Assembly: GCA_947175005.1 (NCBI GenBank)
Contig: CAMWLD010000028.1
Span: 1-13,039 of the forward strand
Reading direction: 5' to 3'
Length of the DNA: 13,039 nucleotides
Source: an uncultured Ruminococcus sp.
GTDB taxonomy: Bacteria; Bacillota; Clostridia; Oscillospirales; Ruminococcaceae
Positions 1 to 6,747 of the stretch are shown piece by piece. The position numbers and the translations under genes were made by a program. Position 1 is the first letter of the stretch. Each line of letters opens with the position of its first letter. The notes beneath the pieces are model-generated. The model was not told the origin of the DNA, searched no databases, and worked only from the letters and a program-made list of their open reading frames with translations.

Positions 1-182
1 ATATAGTCTATGGACACGTTAAAATATTCCCCAAAATCTATGATAAGGTTAAATGGCATTTCCCGCCTGCCGCTTTCGTACAGCTGGTATTGCTGACGGG
101 TTATCCCCAAAACCTCCGCCACCTCCGCCTGGGTCATATCCCTGTCCTCCCGCAAGTCACGCAGTCTTTGGTAAAAATACAT
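1..182 (-). CDS. XRE/Cro-CI-type helix-turn-helix transcriptional regulator (3' end outside window)
   Basis: Only the first 60 codons are inside the window; the gene continues past base 1. The protein starts MYFYQRLRDLREDRDMTQ and contains a classic HTH_3 fold: MTQAEVAEVLGIT (residues ~16-28) is the first part of the helix-turn-helix, and RQQYQLYESGRREMP (~29-43) holds the recognition helix and the YE-G-R motif typical of Cro/CI-like repressors. The ATG at 182 is preceded by a GAGAGGG ribosome site. It is divergent from the secreted-protein gene starting at 326, and the 143-bp gap holds three related operator-like palindromes, so it probably represses itself and that gene. This family binds DNA as a dimer; the ligand and full length cannot be seen. 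It was recognised by reading the reverse strand; no complete ORF is present. Confidence 0.85.
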   Translation of the reverse strand, partial: MYFYQRLRDLREDRDMTQAEVAEVLGITRQQYQLYESGRREMPFNLIIDFGEYFNVSIDY

Positions 183-215
183 AACTTTCGCCCTCTCTTT
201 TTGGTACTTATGTAG

Positions 216-224
216 ATTATATCA
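216..224 (-). promoter_or_regulatory. Extended -10 promoter for the HTH regulator
   Basis: On the minus strand the sequence reads TGATATAAT, a perfect extended -10 (TGnTATAAT), about 35 bp before the regulator's ATG. No good -35 is present, as expected for an extended -10. The degenerate operator copy at 228-243 lies directly upstream, where it could cover polymerase. The assignment is inference from motif and position. Confidence 0.55.
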
Positions 225-227
225 CAA

Positions 228-296
228 ACATTCAAATAAATGCTTGACGGGCATTTATATAAATGCTATACTATAATTTAGCATTTACATAAATGC
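228..296. promoter_or_regulatory. Three operator-like palindromes (GCATTTAY/RTAAATGC)
   Basis: Three copies of one 16-bp dyad: a perfect palindrome GCATTTATATAAATGC at 251-266, a near-perfect copy GCATTTACATAAATGC at 281-296, and a degenerate copy ACATTCAAATAAATGC at 228-243. Copies 2 and 3 (251, 281) are 30 bp apart centre to centre, about three helical turns; copies 1 and 2 are 23 bp apart. The perfect copy lies exactly between the -35 and -10 of the plus-strand promoter, the next covers the probable transcription start, and the degenerate one lies behind the minus-strand -10. This is the expected layout of a repressor controlling both divergent genes; the adjacent HTH protein is the obvious candidate (inference). 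Confidence 0.7.
244..272 (+). promoter_or_regulatory. Sigma-A promoter of the secreted repeat protein
   Basis: -35 TTGACG (244-249), a 17-bp spacer and -10 TATACT (267-272). The spacer contains the perfect 16-bp palindrome. A second possible -10, TATAAT (272-277), would give a 22-bp spacer and is less likely. Predicted start is near 279-281. Confidence 0.7.
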
Positions 297-325
297 AGTA
301 TTTATTAAAAAGGAGTTGTTATGAA

Positions 326-3220
326 ATGAAGCTGAAAAAGTTTCTTGCGGCGGCGACCTCAATGGTTATTGCCGCAGGTATGTTTGCAGCTCTACCCATG
401 GCTATCAGTGCAGATGAAGCCGGGGAGATAGCTTTGCAGGCAAGCGATTCAACAGAGCCTGTGGAACTGCTAAGTGCTCCTGTGCATTTTAGCGGAACAT
501 TTAGTGATCCCACCATAAGCTCAACAAGCGGTACTATCGGAACAGCCCTTCCTCATCAGGACTGGGATATGGATGATGAGACCATATTTTATTGTACCGA
601 TGATTACAGCAAAATGGTAGTGACCTACAGTGTAGTTGATAAGGGCAATGCAGAGCAGCTGGTTTGTCCGCTGCAATGCAGAGGAGATGCTCCGGGAGAG
701 TGTATGGGATGGAAAGCAGCTGCCTCTTGGTATCTTATGCCGGGGTTAAATCAGACTGTTGAGGTTGATTTTTCCGATGTACACGGTCAATATTTCAGCG
801 TTATTGAGTATTGGTTAAATTCCGCATCCGGTCAAGGAGGCAAAGAATTTACGGGGGATATTACCCTGCATTCCATGACCCTTATTCCCGAAACAAAGGA
901 AATAACAGCCGCTTTTGAAGATTCAAAAACGGTCGTATCGAAATACCCATTCAAGCTCACAGGCAATTACAGCACTGATGAGATTTCAATAGGCAAAATC
1001 TTTGACGGATATTCCTATTCAAGAGAGCCGCTTTTTTCCAATGATTATGAATCGTTGGTAATGGACTATACTGTAAACGATCCCGGTAACGGCATAAACT
1101 TCGGTGTTTATGCGGCTTCGGGCAGTCGACCCTCGGTTTGTGATGATGAAGAGCCGCTTGGCTGGAAAGAAGCGGCAGTTTGGGGAAATGACGGAGAAGT
1201 GATCAAGGTGGGTGAACATCAGCAGCTTGTACTTGATCTTACCAAATATCCCTACACTTATTTCAGCGCCATAGGCTGCTTTTTGAGCAATCCGGGCGAT
1301 ACATCCCTTGCAGGGCAGCCCTGTACGGCAGACATCACTATAAACGGAGTATGGCTTACAAAGCGGCAGACACCGCCTCAAGCTTCCTCAAGAGATGTTG
1401 TTTCCGATCTTAAATTGACGGGGGATTTCGGATACGTTTCCGACACCGAGCGCTACAATGCAGTTATAATGCAACTCTTTGACGGATACGGAAAAGAAGA
1501 TAACCGCAAGGTTGAAGCGGATAGATTCAGCTATATGGAAGTCGATTATACTGTAATTGATCCAGGCAACTGCGGCGGAATTTCTGCTTTTGTTACAAGC
1601 GGAAACATATATGATGACAACGGCACAACGTATATATACCCGCTTGACGGATATGTAAGCAAGTATGCGCCTGTTAAAGTCGGTGAACATCAAAAACTCT
1701 ACATTGACTTCACTGATTATCCGGGACTTACCTTTAAGTATGCCGGAATTGATCTTATAGGTGCGCAAGGTGTTTCCGACACTCCATTTACAGGAGACAT
1801 TACAATTAACAGCGTAACGCTTGCTCCCGCTAATGAGTCTATACCGATATACAAGTATAACATCGAAATATCCGCACAGGTATGTCCCGAAACTATCAGA
1901 GTGCATTCTCTTGATGAATCCGAGCAATGGGAAGAGGCTTGGGACAAGTGCTACTTTGAATTTTACAAGTGGGAGGGGGAAAAAATAAATAAAATATTTC
2001 CTCTGAATACAGCATCAAGAGTTATTACCCCTGCTTCCGAAAACGCACCCGGAAAAATGGAAGTGGAAATAGAACTTTCTTCTGCGGTGAAAGGGTACTA
2101 TCTCCAAGGCAGTAAAAAATTTGAGATAGACCTTGTTTACTCTCCTCGAATCCCCGGCACATATCAGGGCATAGACTATGATAGCGACATTTCCCTTGAA
2201 GCTGACATAAGTGTTGATACTGCCGAACTTAATGCCCTGATTGAGGAAGCTGTTCAAAGGCAGAACATAACTTTAAAAGGGATAAACGGCAGCAGCAATT
2301 TTGACTGCGGCATAATAGGCAGCAGTGCTATTAAGAGCATTACCCCTGTAACTGCGGTGGGTGAAAATCTTTATTCTGTTGATGTTACTCTCGACACATC
2401 AAAGATACTGGACGAGGAAGATACATTTATTCCCGACAATGCCGATATTACACTCGGTTACTCACAGGGCACACGCCCGGAAACTGTAACTCTTTCGTTT
2501 AATATTTCTGTTACTTATACGGGCAGTGTTCCTGTTATTCCTGATACGCCGGTAATTCCCGACACACCGGCGATTCCCGATACTCCTGTAATACCTGATA
2601 CCCCTCAAATTCCCGATGTTCCTAATGTCCCGAGTGTTCCTGGAAATACGGATATGCCTACAGTGACAACTCCCCGAGTGGGCGAGGGCACAGTTCCAAC
2701 CGATATCAACACAGGCGCTGCCGTAACAGGTGCAAAGGCTATAAAGGCGGTGGAAAGAGCAAAGCCCGGCGACAGTATTGACGTGGTAATGACAGGAAAT
2801 GACAACACAGGCGAAATATTGAACAAAATAAAGTATAAAACAAATGTTACCGTTAATCTGAAATATTCGGGCTATACCGTCTCCATAAACAGTGACGATC
2901 TTTCCGAGAATTTCGAGGCAAAAAGTTTCTACAGTTCCGCAAGATTTCTGACCGGCAAGGAAAAATCGGCTTTTTCGGGTGCTAAGGAAATAAGACAGCT
3001 TCAAATAAAGGAGCTTACGGGTATTGACAAAATAACCCTTACAGTCACTATGAGAGGCGGATCAAAAGGGCTTCCCGCAGCTGCTCTTAACAGAACATCC
3101 AAAGGCAAATTCAAAGAGATAGCTACAGGTAATGTGTCCGATGACAAAACTTTCTCATTTGAAGTAACATCCCCCGGCAACTATGTAGTATATGCCGGCA
3201 GCCTTAAAAATGCAGACTGA
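326..3220 (+). CDS. Secreted three-repeat surface protein, possibly carbohydrate-binding
   Basis: 964 residues from the ATG at 326, preceded by AAGGAG (310-315). The upstream in-frame ATG at 293 lies inside an operator and before the ribosome site, so it is rejected. Residues 1-~29 are a Sec signal peptide (MKLKK, hydrophobic core, AISA). Three divergent repeats follow at ~54-188, ~207-346 and ~360-502. Shared positions include LTG(N/D)(Y/F), FDGY, DYTVxDPGN, KVGEHQxL, a DLTxYP-like segment and GDITIN; repeat 1 is the most divergent. They look like beta-sandwich, carbohydrate-binding-like modules, but I cannot name a family. Residues ~508-735 are further beta-rich sequence. Residues 736-772 are a PVIPDT-type proline linker, and ~790-964 form an unrecognised C-terminal domain. 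There is no LPXTG, SLH, dockerin or catalytic motif that I can see. It is probably an exported, perhaps wall-associated binding protein under control of the divergent HTH regulator. Function is uncertain. Confidence 0.85.
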   Translation: MKLKKFLAAATSMVIAAGMFAALPMAISADEAGEIALQASDSTEPVELLSAPVHFSGTFSDPTISSTSGTIGTALPHQDWDMDDETIFYCTDDYSKMVVTYSVVDKGNAEQLVCPLQCRGDAPGECMGWKAAASWYLMPGLNQTVEVDFSDVHGQYFSVIEYWLNSASGQGGKEFTGDITLHSMTLIPETKEITAAFEDSKTVVSKYPFKLTGNYSTDEISIGKIFDGYSYSREPLFSNDYESLVMDYTVNDPGNGINFGVYAASGSRPSVCDDEEPLGWKEAAVWGNDGEVIKVGEHQQLVLDLTKYPYTYFSAIGCFLSNPGDTSLAGQPCTADITINGVWLTKRQTPPQASSRDVVSDLKLTGDFGYVSDTERYNAVIMQLFDGYGKEDNRKVEADRFSYMEVDYTVIDPGNCGGISAFVTSGNIYDDNGTTYIYPLDGYVSKYAPVKVGEHQKLYIDFTDYPGLTFKYAGIDLIGAQGVSDTPFTGDITINSVTLAPANESIPIYKYNIEISAQVCPETIRVHSLDESEQWEEAWDKCYFEFYKWEGEKINKIFPLNTASRVITPASENAPGKMEVEIELSSAVKGYYLQGSKKFEIDLVYSPRIPGTYQGIDYDSDISLEADISVDTAELNALIEEAVQRQNITLKGINGSSNFDCGIIGSSAIKSITPVTAVGENLYSVDVTLDTSKILDEEDTFIPDNADITLGYSQGTRPETVTLSFNISVTYTGSVPVIPDTPVIPDTPAIPDTPVIPDTPQIPDVPNVPSVPGNTDMPTVTTPRVGEGTVPTDINTGAAVTGAKAIKAVERAKPGDSIDVVMTGNDNTGEILNKIKYKTNVTVNLKYSGYTVSINSDDLSENFEAKSFYSSARFLTGKEKSAFSGAKEIRQLQIKELTGIDKITLTVTMRGGSKGLPAAALNRTSKGKFKEIATGNVSDDKTFSFEVTSPGNYVVYAGSLKNAD
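2531..2638 (+). repeat. In-frame 18-bp repeats encoding PVIPDT linker
   Basis: Six 18-bp units encode PVIPDT, PVIPDT, PAIPDT, PVIPDT, PQIPDV and PNVPSV. The codons vary between units (for example cct/ccg/ccc), so the protein pattern is kept while the DNA has drifted. It forms an extended proline-rich hinge between the beta-rich body and the C-terminal domain. Read on the other strand it gives an artefactual Arg/Asn-rich ORF. Confidence 0.8.
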
Positions 3221-3240
3221 TAAAACCCGATAAAAAAATG

Positions 3241-3281
3241 AATACCGAAGCTGTTCCGCAAGGCAGTTTCGGTATTTTTTA
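3241..3281 (+). terminator. Rho-independent terminator after the secreted protein
   Basis: A 9-bp perfect stem, AATACCGAA (3241-3249) with TTCGGTATT (3268-3276), is extended inward by GCTG/CAGT pairing and followed by a T run to 3280. It lies 20 bp after the stop codon. An A run just before the stem (3231-3237) means it could also stop minus-strand transcription. Confidence 0.85.
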
Positions 3282-3365
3282 TATCATTTCGCCTATATTG
3301 ATTTCATAGCACGGGCATTCATATAATATCGACAAAAAATATTTAAATTATTTACAGTAAAAAGC

Positions 3366-3396
3366 TTGACTCTTACACCGTGTCGTAGTATAAAAT
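3366..3396 (+). promoter_or_regulatory. MerR-type promoter with central dyad
   Basis: -35 TTGACT (3366-3371) and -10 TAAAAT (3391-3396) give the over-long 19-bp spacer typical of MerR-activated promoters; reading the -10 as TATAAA (3389-3394) gives 17 bp. A dyad CTnnnACACnGTGTnnnAG fills 3370-3388, exactly between the two boxes. It drives the truncated MerR-like reading frame that follows. Family assignment rests on the promoter architecture plus the N-terminal peptide. Confidence 0.55.
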
Positions 3397-3419
3397 TAAA
3401 TATGAAAGGAGCGGTGCTG

Positions 3420-3500
3420 ATGGAACTGCTTACAATAAGTCAAATCACAAAATCAGCGGCACTCCCGCCCGGAATGCCGCCGAAAAATCAAGTTCAATAA
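3420..3500 (+). pseudogene. Truncated MerR-family regulator remnant (26 codons)
   Basis: The ATG at 3420 has an excellent ribosome site (AAAGGAG, 8 nt upstream). The first residues, MELLTISQITKS, match the usual start of Clostridial MerR regulators (TISQV/I-type strand and first helix). The similarity then stops abruptly and the frame runs through a terminator-like hairpin to a TAA at 3500. The winged-helix body, the RYYE-type motif and the effector domain are all missing. I infer a deletion that joined the 5' end of a merR gene to intergenic sequence. The alternative, a genuine 26-residue peptide, is less likely given the MerR-like promoter. Its own regulator must now be elsewhere, if any. 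Confidence 0.5.
3456..3480 (-). terminator. Probable terminator of the sugar-binding lipoprotein gene
   Basis: A 10-bp stem with one mismatch (GCGGCACTCC 3456-3465, GGAATGCCGC 3471-3480) and a 5-nt loop. On the minus strand it is followed by TGATTTTGTG, a weak T tract. It lies about 90 bp beyond the stop codon at 3570. Bases 3501-3569 between show no gene or other signal that I recognise. Confidence 0.45.
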
Positions 3501-3569
3501 AGGGATTGCCCAAGTTTAAAAGGTGCAGTATTCTTGCTTCCTGCCTCTTAAAATCTTGCCTCTGACAGC

Positions 3570-4955
3570 TTACTCTCCCTCGTTGTAGACCCTTACTTCC
3601 TCATCAATAATGGGATAATACTCTTCACGGGCCTGTACCCAGTTTTCAAACTGTTCATTGGCAATGCCCTCATAAAGCACGCCCATGAGAGTGTCGCCCA
3701 TGTAGCTGCTGAGGCCGTAGCCGTAGTCATACGCCTGGGTGAACTTATCCTCATCATAGAAGTCCATAGCAATGTCGTACATCTCCGAGGACCAGGAGGT
3801 GTTGTTGGCAAGGTACTTTTCCTTCTTGGTCTCAAGATAGGTTTTCTCGTAATTTACCGTTCTGTTGCAGTCAAGCCATGCCTTTACGCAGTCTGCATTA
3901 TCCGAACCCTTTACCCACATATAAGCGAATACCTTGTTGGATACATAATATTTATCCGCGGACTCATCCTTGGGGAAAGGCACGATTTGGATAACATCAT
4001 CGGGCACCGACTCGGCAGCCGCATTGTATGCCCATGTACCCATGGAATAGAAAAGAATATCATGGTTCGTAAACGCCGATTCGCCGCCTATCCAGCCGCG
4101 GTCGATAAGATTGCTCTTGAAAATATCCTCCAGCACGCCTTGCGCTTTCTCGATCTTGGCGCTGCGCAGGTTGTTGGTGAATGTGGTTCCGTCATAGGTC
4201 ACCATAGTGTCTCCTGCGGTGTAAACAAAGGCATTCGCCCACCAGCCGCCGATACCGAAGCGCTCGTTGCTGCCGGTTTCCACATAGGTCTTCATCATGT
4301 CAACGAATGTGGTCCAGTCCCACTTGCCGTCAAGGTACAGCTGATAGGGATCGTCAAAGCCCTCGTTTTCCATAACGGTCTTGTTGTACATAAGCACCTG
4401 GGTGTCGTCGAAGCTGTAGCCCAAAGGCGCAATGTAGTGCTCGCCCTTCCAAATGAATTTATCCGCTGTGTTCTTTACATCTGCCCACTTAGGCTGATCC
4501 CAGTCAACAAGTGAGTCTATAGGCTGATACTGCCCCTTGGAAATGCCGTAGGGGAATGTGAGCCACTCGTAAATGAAAATATCCGGAGGCGAACCGCCCA
4601 GAATGGACGTTGCCAAATCATCAAAACGCTTGTCGGTTGTGGTGGGCAGATATTCTATCTTAGCCCCGTAGGTGTCCTCAAAAAGCGCCAGCTCGGGGCT
4701 TCTCTCGGGGGATTTGTTGGTGGGATTAAGGTCGTAGATACCCATCCATTTAAGGCTCTGTCCCTCAATGTTCAGATCCAGCGTTTCGTCCAGCTCCGCC
4801 ACCTCGATCGAGTCGCCCGTCCACGAGGTCGCCTCTGTAGTGGTCTCGGTGTTGCTGTTGTTGCCGACGCTGCTTTCGCTGCCTCCGTTGCAGGCAGTAA
4901 GGGAAGCGCATAAGCTAAGCGCCAACGCTCCCGCTGCGATTTTTTTGTAATTCAC
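3570..4955 (-). CDS. ABC transporter extracellular sugar-binding lipoprotein (CUT1 type)
   Basis: 461 residues from a GTG at 4955, chosen because it follows AAAGGAGG at 8-nt spacing and begins the signal peptide MNYKKIAAGALALSL; an upstream in-frame ATG at 5018 would lie before the ribosome site. The lipobox LTAC places the lipidated Cys at residue 22. A Ser/Thr/Asn/Glu-rich linker (~24-45) precedes a solute-binding fold of the SBP_bac_1 class, with a typical hinge-region stretch GGSPPDIFIYEW (~120-131), then QPIDSLVDW, MYNKTVMENEGFDDP and WDWTTFVDMMK. It should capture an oligosaccharide outside the membrane and deliver it to a permease pair. No permease or ATPase gene is adjacent, so it is an orphan; the MsmX-type ATPase at 10641-11783 could energise its transporter. 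Substrate cannot be read from sequence. Confidence 0.9.
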   Translation of the reverse strand: MNYKKIAAGALALSLCASLTACNGGSESSVGNNSNTETTTEATSWTGDSIEVAELDETLDLNIEGQSLKWMGIYDLNPTNKSPERSPELALFEDTYGAKIEYLPTTTDKRFDDLATSILGGSPPDIFIYEWLTFPYGISKGQYQPIDSLVDWDQPKWADVKNTADKFIWKGEHYIAPLGYSFDDTQVLMYNKTVMENEGFDDPYQLYLDGKWDWTTFVDMMKTYVETGSNERFGIGGWWANAFVYTAGDTMVTYDGTTFTNNLRSAKIEKAQGVLEDIFKSNLIDRGWIGGESAFTNHDILFYSMGTWAYNAAAESVPDDVIQIVPFPKDESADKYYVSNKVFAYMWVKGSDNADCVKAWLDCNRTVNYEKTYLETKKEKYLANNTSWSSEMYDIAMDFYDEDKFTQAYDYGYGLSSYMGDTLMGVLYEGIANEQFENWVQAREEYYPIIDEEVRVYNEGE

Positions 4956-4990
4956 AAAAAATACCTCCTTTTTTTGAATTCGGAAAAATA

Positions 4991-5004
4991 TGTAAACGTT
5001 TGCA
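4991..5004. promoter_or_regulatory. cre/LacI-like operator in the leader of the sugar-binding gene
   Basis: TGTAAACGTTTGCA is close to the CcpA cre / LacI-family consensus (TG-N-AANCGNT...CA) with its central CG. It lies about 20 bp downstream of the predicted start of transcription, where a bound repressor would block elongation. It could be carbon-catabolite control or a local LacI-family sugar regulator; the sequence cannot decide. Confidence 0.55.
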
Positions 5005-5029
5005 TTTTGCCGTAACAAAACTTTATAAT

Positions 5030-5058
5030 ATTATACCATATATCCCGAAAAAAGTCAA
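5030..5058 (-). promoter_or_regulatory. Sigma-A promoter of the sugar-binding lipoprotein gene
   Basis: On the minus strand: -35 TTGACT (5058-5053), a 17-bp spacer and -10 TATAAT (5035-5030), nearly perfect consensus. Predicted start near 5023 gives a leader of ~68 nt containing the cre-like site. Confidence 0.8.
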
Positions 5059-5176
5059 GAGATTTTTTGTGAAAATTACTAAAGGGCGTAATAAATAGGC
5101 AGCAATGGGCATAAGCAAGATTTAAATCTTAAAAATCCCATGTAAGCAGACAAATTTTTGGGGGCCGATAAACACA

Positions 5177-5219
5177 AAGGGCAGTAAATGCAAACGGAAC
5201 AATTGCATTTACTGCCCTT
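5177..5219 (-). terminator. Terminator-like hairpin after the SpoIID-family gene
   Basis: A perfect 17-bp stem: AAGGGCAGTAAATGCAA (5177-5193) with its exact complement at 5203-5219, and a 9-nt loop. It lies 24 bp past the stop codon of the minus-strand gene and is followed on that strand by a T-rich TTTGTGTTT. The T tract is imperfect, but stem and position fit an intrinsic terminator. The rest of the 4956-5243 gap holds the lipoprotein promoter and a 14-bp palindrome at 5117-5130. Confidence 0.65.
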
Positions 5220-5243
5220 ATGGCTTTCAATCAGAAATCGGTA

Positions 5244-6311
5244 TCAGTATAATTTCCCGATCTTTGCACCCTTGTAATAATGCAGCAGGATCTCCCGATG
5301 ATCCGCACCCTCTTTTGCCATATAGTCCGCCCCGCACATACTCATGCCCGCCATATGTCCGCTGCCGCGGGTCACTATCGTCGCCAGGCCGTCACCCTGA
5401 ACTGCGGAAAAATTTCTGCTTGGCAGGGAAAATATCTCCGCAAATTTTTCTCCCGTCATTTCCGCGCCGCAGACCTCGACTGTCTGTACATTTCCCGAGG
5501 GGGTTGCAGAAAGAATATTCACACCCGCATATTCTCCGGTAAAATTTCCGGCGTTTTCCATGCTGTCCGCACTGTTCATACTGCCAAATTCCGCAGAAAT
5601 TCTCGCAATTATCTCCCTGTCCGTGAAAATATATTCTGCGTCAAAATACTCCGAGTGCAGGTCTCCCGCGCTTTCCACAGGGGATAGATACGGCGCGGCA
5701 TCTCCCCCGAAAATATCCCCCCAAACGTTTTTTCCGCTTTCGGTCATGCCGCCGTTTGCCGTGTGGAATGCCGCTATTATGGGCGAACCGTTGTAAACTA
5801 TTATCTCCCCCGCCGTGTCCGCCGCCGCCTGCCGTACCTTTCGGGAAATATTGCCGTCCTCGCCGCCATAAAGCAGGGAAATTTCCCTGTCCGTCAAAAC
5901 CGTCTGATATTTTTCGGGGTCACAGGCTATGTGAGCGTATACCCCCTCGCAGACCTCCTCTTCACCCGCCAAAAGCCGTCTGACAGCATACGTCCTTGCC
6001 GCTGCCGCCTGCGCTGCCAGTGCCTCATATTCCATATCCTTCGGTATCTCCGCCAGCACCGCACGGTATACGTATTCTTCAATGTCCATATATGTAATGC
6101 CGTCCCCCTCAAAGCCGTATACCGAAAGGATACGCTCCGCTCCGAGACTGAAAAGGGGCAGCTCGTCCGACATAGCGGCAGAATCATTCTCCGAATCCCC
6201 AAGCACCGACGTATTTTCCCCCAGCGCCATGACTTCCCTTGCACAAAGCAGCACAGGCAGTGCGCATATAATAACTATCCAAAGCAAAGAGGTTTTTAAC
6301 AATTCTTTCAT
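5244..6311 (-). CDS. SpoIID/LytB domain protein (putative peptidoglycan lytic transglycosylase)
   Basis: 355 residues; the ATG at 6311 follows AAAGGAG at 8-nt spacing. An N-terminal hydrophobic segment (~7-24) is a membrane anchor or signal. The SpoIID domain shows EYVYRAVLAEIP (79-90), with E88 matching the catalytic glutamate of SpoIID, then EALAAQAAAARTYAVRR (96-112), the FHTANGGMTES motif (182-192) and the C-terminal GSGHMAGMSMCGA motif (316-328). C121, H127 and C130 could form part of the zinc site known in some SpoIIDs. SpoIID cleaves denuded glycan strands during engulfment; length agrees with that family (~340). The usual spoIID neighbours (murA, spoIIQ, sigma factor genes) are absent, so it may instead be a vegetative LytB-like paralogue. 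Its 67-bp leader is shared with the lipoprotein gene at 8680. Confidence 0.88.
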   Translation of the reverse strand: MKELLKTSLLWIVIICALPVLLCAREVMALGENTSVLGDSENDSAAMSDELPLFSLGAERILSVYGFEGDGITYMDIEEYVYRAVLAEIPKDMEYEALAAQAAAARTYAVRRLLAGEEEVCEGVYAHIACDPEKYQTVLTDREISLLYGGEDGNISRKVRQAAADTAGEIIVYNGSPIIAAFHTANGGMTESGKNVWGDIFGGDAAPYLSPVESAGDLHSEYFDAEYIFTDREIIARISAEFGSMNSADSMENAGNFTGEYAGVNILSATPSGNVQTVEVCGAEMTGEKFAEIFSLPSRNFSAVQGDGLATIVTRGSGHMAGMSMCGADYMAKEGADHREILLHYYKGAKIGKLY

Positions 6312-6319
6312 ATTTTTAG

Positions 6320-6386
6320 CTCCTTTACTTGATCTTGTACATTAAAAATACATTGAAGCTTAGGGAATGTCCTGTAACTTTCAAAT
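6320..6386 (-). promoter_or_regulatory. 67-bp conserved leader element, copy A
   Basis: Read on the minus strand it starts ATTTGAAAGTTACAGG, contains GTATTTTT and ATGTACAAGATCAA, and ends at the AAAGGAG ribosome site of the SpoIID-family gene. It is gaplessly alignable to 8603-8669 with 59 of 67 bases identical, while the flanking DNA and the downstream proteins are unrelated. It is probably a shared promoter/leader; I see no convincing sigma-A -35/-10 pair in it. Confidence 0.6.
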
Positions 6387-6406
6387 TTATCACCTTCCAA
6401 AATTTT

Positions 6407-6440
6407 TTGTGCAAAATTTTTTGGCAAAATTTTTGCACAA
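6407..6440. repeat. TTGTGCAA/TTGCACAA hairpin repeat, copy 1
   Basis: TTGTGCAAAA at 6407-6416 is complementary to TTTTGCACAA at 6431-6440, with an AT-rich loop. There is no T tract on either strand, so it is not an obvious terminator. It shares the TTGYRCAA arms with 11981-12018 and 12108-12138. The interior is also built from near-tandem AAAATTTTTTG(T/G)GC units (6399-6436). Confidence 0.5.
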
Positions 6441-6523
6441 TATCTTTCAACGGAAAATTTCCCGTTCATTCCGCCATTTCGGTAAAAATTTATTTGTTTT
6501 TCGGATTTATTTATCAAATATAC

Positions 6524-6552
6524 TTGACAATGAGGGAAAAATATTGTACAAT
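6524..6552 (+). promoter_or_regulatory. Sigma-A promoter of the two-gene membrane operon
   Basis: -35 TTGACA (6524-6529), a 17-bp spacer and -10 TACAAT (6547-6552). Predicted start ~6559, giving a leader of ~190 nt before the chosen start codon. Confidence 0.75.
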
Positions 6553-6563
6553 TATAAAGTAAG

Positions 6564-6600
6564 TGCTGTAAGAGTTTTCCGAAAACTCATACTTGCAGCA
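6564..6600 (+). ncRNA. Stem-loop in the 5' leader of the membrane operon
   Basis: TGCTGTAA (6564-6571) pairs with TTGCAGCA (6593-6600), one G-U pair included. Inside it GAGTTTT (6572-6578) pairs with AAAACTC (6582-6588) around a 3-nt loop. It starts within a few bases of the predicted transcript end. It is not followed by a T tract, so it could protect the 5' end or be part of a regulatory leader. Not a riboswitch class I recognise. Confidence 0.4.
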
Positions 6601-6747
6601 AAATATCAGAGAAAATTTTCCTTAATAAATATTTATGAAGATGCCGTGGCAAAAATGCCGTATAAATGCCGACAAAAATAACGGTGAAATGCACGACATA
6701 TTTTGTCACGCACAAAAAGCACGGCAGAAGGGATTGATAGAAGGCTT

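Noticed and set aside
293..325. Upstream in-frame ATG extending the secreted protein by 11 residues
   Set aside because: It lies inside an operator copy and before the AAGGAG site; the ATG at 326 has the ribosome site and a clean signal peptide.
2462..3004. 180-residue minus-strand ORF with Arg/Asn-rich repeats
   Set aside because: It is the reverse reading of the PVIPDT repeat codons and neighbouring sequence in a clearly real plus-strand gene; no ribosome site.
3987..4514. 175-residue plus-strand ORF opposite the sugar-binding gene
   Set aside because: Antisense shadow of an unmistakable lipoprotein gene; no domain and no ribosome site.
5183..5213. GTAAATGC and GCATTTAC half-sites resembling the HTH operator inside the terminator hairpin
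   Set aside because: The halves are in the opposite order and spacing to the operator, and are explained by the terminator stem.
5763..6299. 178-residue plus-strand ORF opposite the SpoIID-family gene
   Set aside because: Cys/Arg-rich composition typical of a shadow frame; the minus-strand gene has conserved motifs throughout.
6399..6440. Terminator at the TTGTGCAA hairpin
   Set aside because: No gene ends nearby on either strand and no T run follows the stem.
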